Shown: positions 61,477 through 64,000 of the stretch, one piece after another
How the letters are laid out: the number at the start of each line of letters is the position of its first letter
Numbering within the stretch: the stretch's first letter is position 1
Assembly (NCBI GenBank): GCA_031411655.1
Contig: JANOBM010000071.1
Location: 1 to 64,000 of the forward strand
Direction of reading: 5' to 3'
From: UBA6163 sp031411655
GTDB taxonomy: Bacteria; Planctomycetota; Planctomycetia; Pirellulales; Pirellulaceae
Length of the DNA stretch: 64,000 bases
Made by a program: the position numbers and the translations under genes
The notes under the pieces: generated by a model
Databases searched by the model: none
Told to the model about the DNA's origin: nothing
The model's input: only the letters and a program-made list of their open reading frames with translations

Positions 61477-64000
61477 ATGGAAATAAATATTCCCATTTGC
61501 GTAAGACGCACGAAGGACGCGAATACAGGAGGTTTCAAACATCGATGCCAGCCATTGTTTAATTATGGATCGGTTTTCCAAACGGAAGGAGAGGATCTCG
61601 GCAAGGCGATTCGCCGATTAACGGATCAAATTCGCAAGCAGTTGATTGCCGAAACGAACCTCATGAATCAATCGAACATCGCGACGTGGGACGTCGCGGA
61701 ATCGATTGAAACCCAGTCTATATCTCTTGAGCTAGTACTTAGCGATCGCACTCTTCGAACCAAGCAGTTGCTGGTCAGCGTTCAATGCGACGACGTTTCG
61801 CGAGTGTTTTCCCCGCTGGTGTCGGATGTATGGTTCGACGTTCGATCGGATGAAACGATTCCTGATCGCGCGACCGAAGTTTATGCAGCCTATTTCAATC
61901 AGTGTATCAAGGATGGACGAAACGACGAATTGCACCGCGCGAGTGTGCCTGATGCAGTTTGGATGGATTCCATTACTGTTTCTCTCGACACGAAAGTCGT
62001 TCCCAAAAAGCCGGTCGACCCGTTTTTGGCATTTCTTGGCGGTCGATCGACAGGTGATGGGGCAAGTGAGTTATCAAAGGTCGGACGATGTCTGGACTGG
62101 ACCGATCTTGAATCGCTCGCGGAGCCTTTTTCACTTGAAGTCGAAGTCAATAAAGTGTTGGAGCGATGGTCGGCAAGCGATCGTCGCGGATTGGTTTTGG
62201 TGGGGCCACCCGGATGTGGTAAGACGGCGGTCATTGAAGGCGCTGTACGACAACGGCGTTTAGCTGAACTTGGAAAAGACCGTAAGAACGGACATGTCTG
62301 GCAACTGAGTCCTGCTAGGCTAATCAGTGGAATGTCCTATCTTGGCCAGTGGCAGAGTCGCTTGTTAGCTATTTGGAAGCATGCGAGTCGTCGTGACCTG
62401 GTCCTCTACTTTGACGATATGCTCGGCCTATTTCATGCGGGTGTCACCCGCGACAGTCAAACCAGTGCGGCCGATCTTATTCGCGCCCAGTGGGAGGTTA
62501 AGCCGGTACGATTAATAACCGAGATGACTCCACAGGCATGGGCCATTTTTCGTGAACGAGATCGTGCGTTTGCGCAAGGGTTCGATGTGCTGCCTATGGA
62601 GGGAAAGTCGCGGGATGAGTCCTTGTCCATACTCCTTGGCACGATTTCGCGATTGGAATCGACTCATCGTTGTCGTTTCGGTCAGGATGTTCTCCCCGAG
62701 GTGCTGGGGTTATACGATCGATTCGAACGGTCGAGTGTGTTGCCAGGAAAGGCGATCGCGGCGTTGCAGCGTTTGGCCATCACCAACGGACGCAAAGCGA
62801 TTGATCGCAAATCCGTTCAAGACGAGTTCTCTGGCCGCACCGGTTTGTCGAAGCGAATCATCGACGCGGAATCAAGACTCACGCGAAAAGAAATCGTCGA
62901 CTCAATCGGGAGACATGTGTTTGGCCAAAATGAGCCGATCCATCGTATTGCCGATCGAATACTCGCTGCGTCAGCTAGGGTCAACGATCCAACGAGACCG
63001 GTAGGAGTCTTCCTGCTTTTGGGGCCAACCGGTGTTGGGAAAACCGAATTGGCTAAGACGATATCGAACTACCTGTATGGTGAAGGCGGTCTCATTCGCA
63101 TCGATATGAATGAATTATCCAGTGGCGACGCAGCAGCCCGATTGGTCGGAACCTTTGGCTCACCAGATGGAATTCTAACTGTTGCGGCGCGTCGACGGCC
63201 TCATGCAGTCTTACTTCTCGATGAGATCGAAAAAGCAGCACCCCCGGTGCTCGACACGCTTCTGCAAGTGATCGGTGAAGCAAGGTTGACGGATGCTCGC
63301 GGACGAACCGTGGACCTAAGCGGAATGATGATCTTGATGACCAGCAATTTAGGTGCAAGCCACTCCACTCGAAGCACCGTGTTAAACGATCACGCCACGC
63401 CACGCAGCGATGTTTATCGACGGGCTGCAAAGGATTTCTTTCGCCCCGAATTTCTCAATCGAATTGATGGGTTACTTGAATTCGATTCTCTCGAAATGGA
63501 GGTCGTTGCCGATGTCGCTCAAAGGCAACTTGATGAAGTACTATCACGAGACGGGTTGTCACGCCGAATGATGGTGATTGACATTGAACATTCGGCGTTG
63601 CGTCGAGTGATCGCAAATGGATTCGACCCAAGATTGGGCGCAAGGGCGGTCAAACGTCAGGTAGAGAGAGAACTGGTAAACCCCATTGCGAGAGTGTTGG
63701 TTGAATCGTCGACCGAAGACATCCTATTGGTCGAGGCAAAGTCGCTCGACGACAAAGTCAGTTTTTCCGCTAAGTCGATACCGGTAATCCCTACCAATGA
63801 CACAAACTCGCTATCGAGCGAGCCCGAGGTCATTTGTCAGCGGGCAAGTCAACTACTTGAATCGATCGAAGGATGGATTCCACGTCAACGCATTTCTTTG
63901 TCAGTCAGTGGCGAAGCGATTGCTCCAACTCTCCTGCATCAGATCGCTTTGCAAGACCGGTTTCTTTCGTGTCATGATGCGATTGGGCGTTTAGTAGAGT
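61477..64000 (+). CDS. Second ClpA/ClpB-like AAA+ ATPase, 3' end outside window
   Basis: An open frame of at least 841 codons that runs off the window. The ATG at 61477 (MEINIPICVRRTKD) is the natural start; no stop occurs up to 64000. The N-terminal 215 residues are alpha/beta. AAA1 has Walker A GPPGCGKT (243-250) and a Walker B-like LVLYFDDML (Asp-Asp). AAA2 has Walker A GPTGVGKT (516-523), Walker B VLLLDEIEKA, sensor MTSNLGA and the RPEFLNRID finger region. A Clp C-terminal domain with RLGARAVKRQVE follows. Unlike its neighbour it shows no IGL loop. Linker sequences preceding AAA2 (SGRTGLSKRIID versus SRQTGLPSFLID) show the two are paralogues. Whether it ends in a release-factor-like domain cannot be seen. 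Confidence 0.85.
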   Translation, partial: MEINIPICVRRTKDANTGGFKHRCQPLFNYGSVFQTEGEDLGKAIRRLTDQIRKQLIAETNLMNQSNIATWDVAESIETQSISLELVLSDRTLRTKQLLVSVQCDDVSRVFSPLVSDVWFDVRSDETIPDRATEVYAAYFNQCIKDGRNDELHRASVPDAVWMDSITVSLDTKVVPKKPVDPFLAFLGGRSTGDGASELSKVGRCLDWTDLESLAEPFSLEVEVNKVLERWSASDRRGLVLVGPPGCGKTAVIEGAVRQRRLAELGKDRKNGHVWQLSPARLISGMSYLGQWQSRLLAIWKHASRRDLVLYFDDMLGLFHAGVTRDSQTSAADLIRAQWEVKPVRLITEMTPQAWAIFRERDRAFAQGFDVLPMEGKSRDESLSILLGTISRLESTHRCRFGQDVLPEVLGLYDRFERSSVLPGKAIAALQRLAITNGRKAIDRKSVQDEFSGRTGLSKRIIDAESRLTRKEIVDSIGRHVFGQNEPIHRIADRILAASARVNDPTRPVGVFLLLGPTGVGKTELAKTISNYLYGEGGLIRIDMNELSSGDAAARLVGTFGSPDGILTVAARRRPHAVLLLDEIEKAAPPVLDTLLQVIGEARLTDARGRTVDLSGMMILMTSNLGASHSTRSTVLNDHATPRSDVYRRAAKDFFRPEFLNRIDGLLEFDSLEMEVVADVAQRQLDEVLSRDGLSRRMMVIDIEHSALRRVIANGFDPRLGARAVKRQVERELVNPIARVLVESSTEDILLVEAKSLDDKVSFSAKSIPVIPTNDTNSLSSEPEVICQRASQLLESIEGWIPRQRISLSVSGEAIAPTLLHQIALQDRFLSCHDAIGRLVE

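Noticed and set aside
1..64000. CRISPR arrays, tRNA or rRNA genes, integrases and transposase genes
   Set aside because: No regularly spaced direct repeats, no tRNA T-arm sequences of the GGTTCRANYCC kind, and no transposase or integrase frames were seen; the only repeats are the palindromes and one 14-bp tandem repeat described.

Overview
The window looks like chromosomal DNA of a planctomycete, most likely a Pirellulaceae/Rhodopirellula-type marine bacterium. The reasons are the many long secreted proteins with no outside family, a TIGR03790-type protein, Tat-exported Gfo/Idh/MocA oxidoreductase, bacterial Ser/Thr kinases, a eukaryote-type (GSII) glutamine synthetase, scarce Shine-Dalgarno sites, and moderate GC. 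This assignment is inferred from gene content; no rRNA or tRNA gene was seen.

Layout. 1-900: a gene-poor strip with a decayed RHS-repeat remnant and two kinds of palindromic repeat. 0.9-19.5 kb: a secreted esterase, hisA, a large exported hydrolase, a three-gene TadE/TadG(VWA)/TadE set, an S2P-type M50 protease, a 961-residue exported unknown, a DUF3999/DUF2339 membrane pair, a Tat-exported oxidoreductase and an unusual signal peptidase I with a zinc ribbon. 19.7-26 kb: fabH, then the replication-origin block on the minus strand: dnaA, a candidate oriC, dnaN and a DUF721 (DciA-type) gene, with a cysteine desulfurase upstream. 26-45 kb: scpB coupled to a hyperacidic protein gene, a diguanylate cyclase, glgC, asnB, a kinase, glnA, a rhomboid protein, an acyltransferase, a YggS protein, a very long TolC-like lipoprotein and an unknown membrane-anchored coiled-coil protein. 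43-50 kb: a tightly overlapped four-gene operon (large membrane protein, ABC ATPase, ABC-2 permease, HEAT-repeat protein). 50.6-55.5 kb: a lipoprotein sugar-binding protein whose two halves are in swapped order, a probable pseudokinase, and a ThiXYZ/SsuABC-type importer. 55.7-64 kb: a TIGR03790-type protein, then two tandem ClpA/ClpB-like AAA+ ATPases.

The most unusual items are at the right end and at 50.6-51.8 kb. The first Clp-like protein (57972-61388) carries two AAA+ modules followed by about 230 residues that read as a class-I peptide release factor core without its GGQ domain. It also has an IGL tripeptide at the position of the ClpA/ClpX ClpP-docking loop, and its first AAA module has lost the Walker B acidic pair. 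A paralogous Clp-like gene follows and is cut by the window edge. This suggests a dedicated unfoldase system with a ribosome- or tRNA-facing adaptor, possibly continuing beyond the window. Separately, the sugar-binding lipoprotein at 50652-51758 is a natural circular permutation of the RbsB fold.

No CRISPR array, insertion sequence with transposase, riboswitch or integrase was found. Coding-sequence starts were moved from the longest frame where a signal peptide, family N-terminus or Shine-Dalgarno site supported a later codon; these choices are noted per gene.
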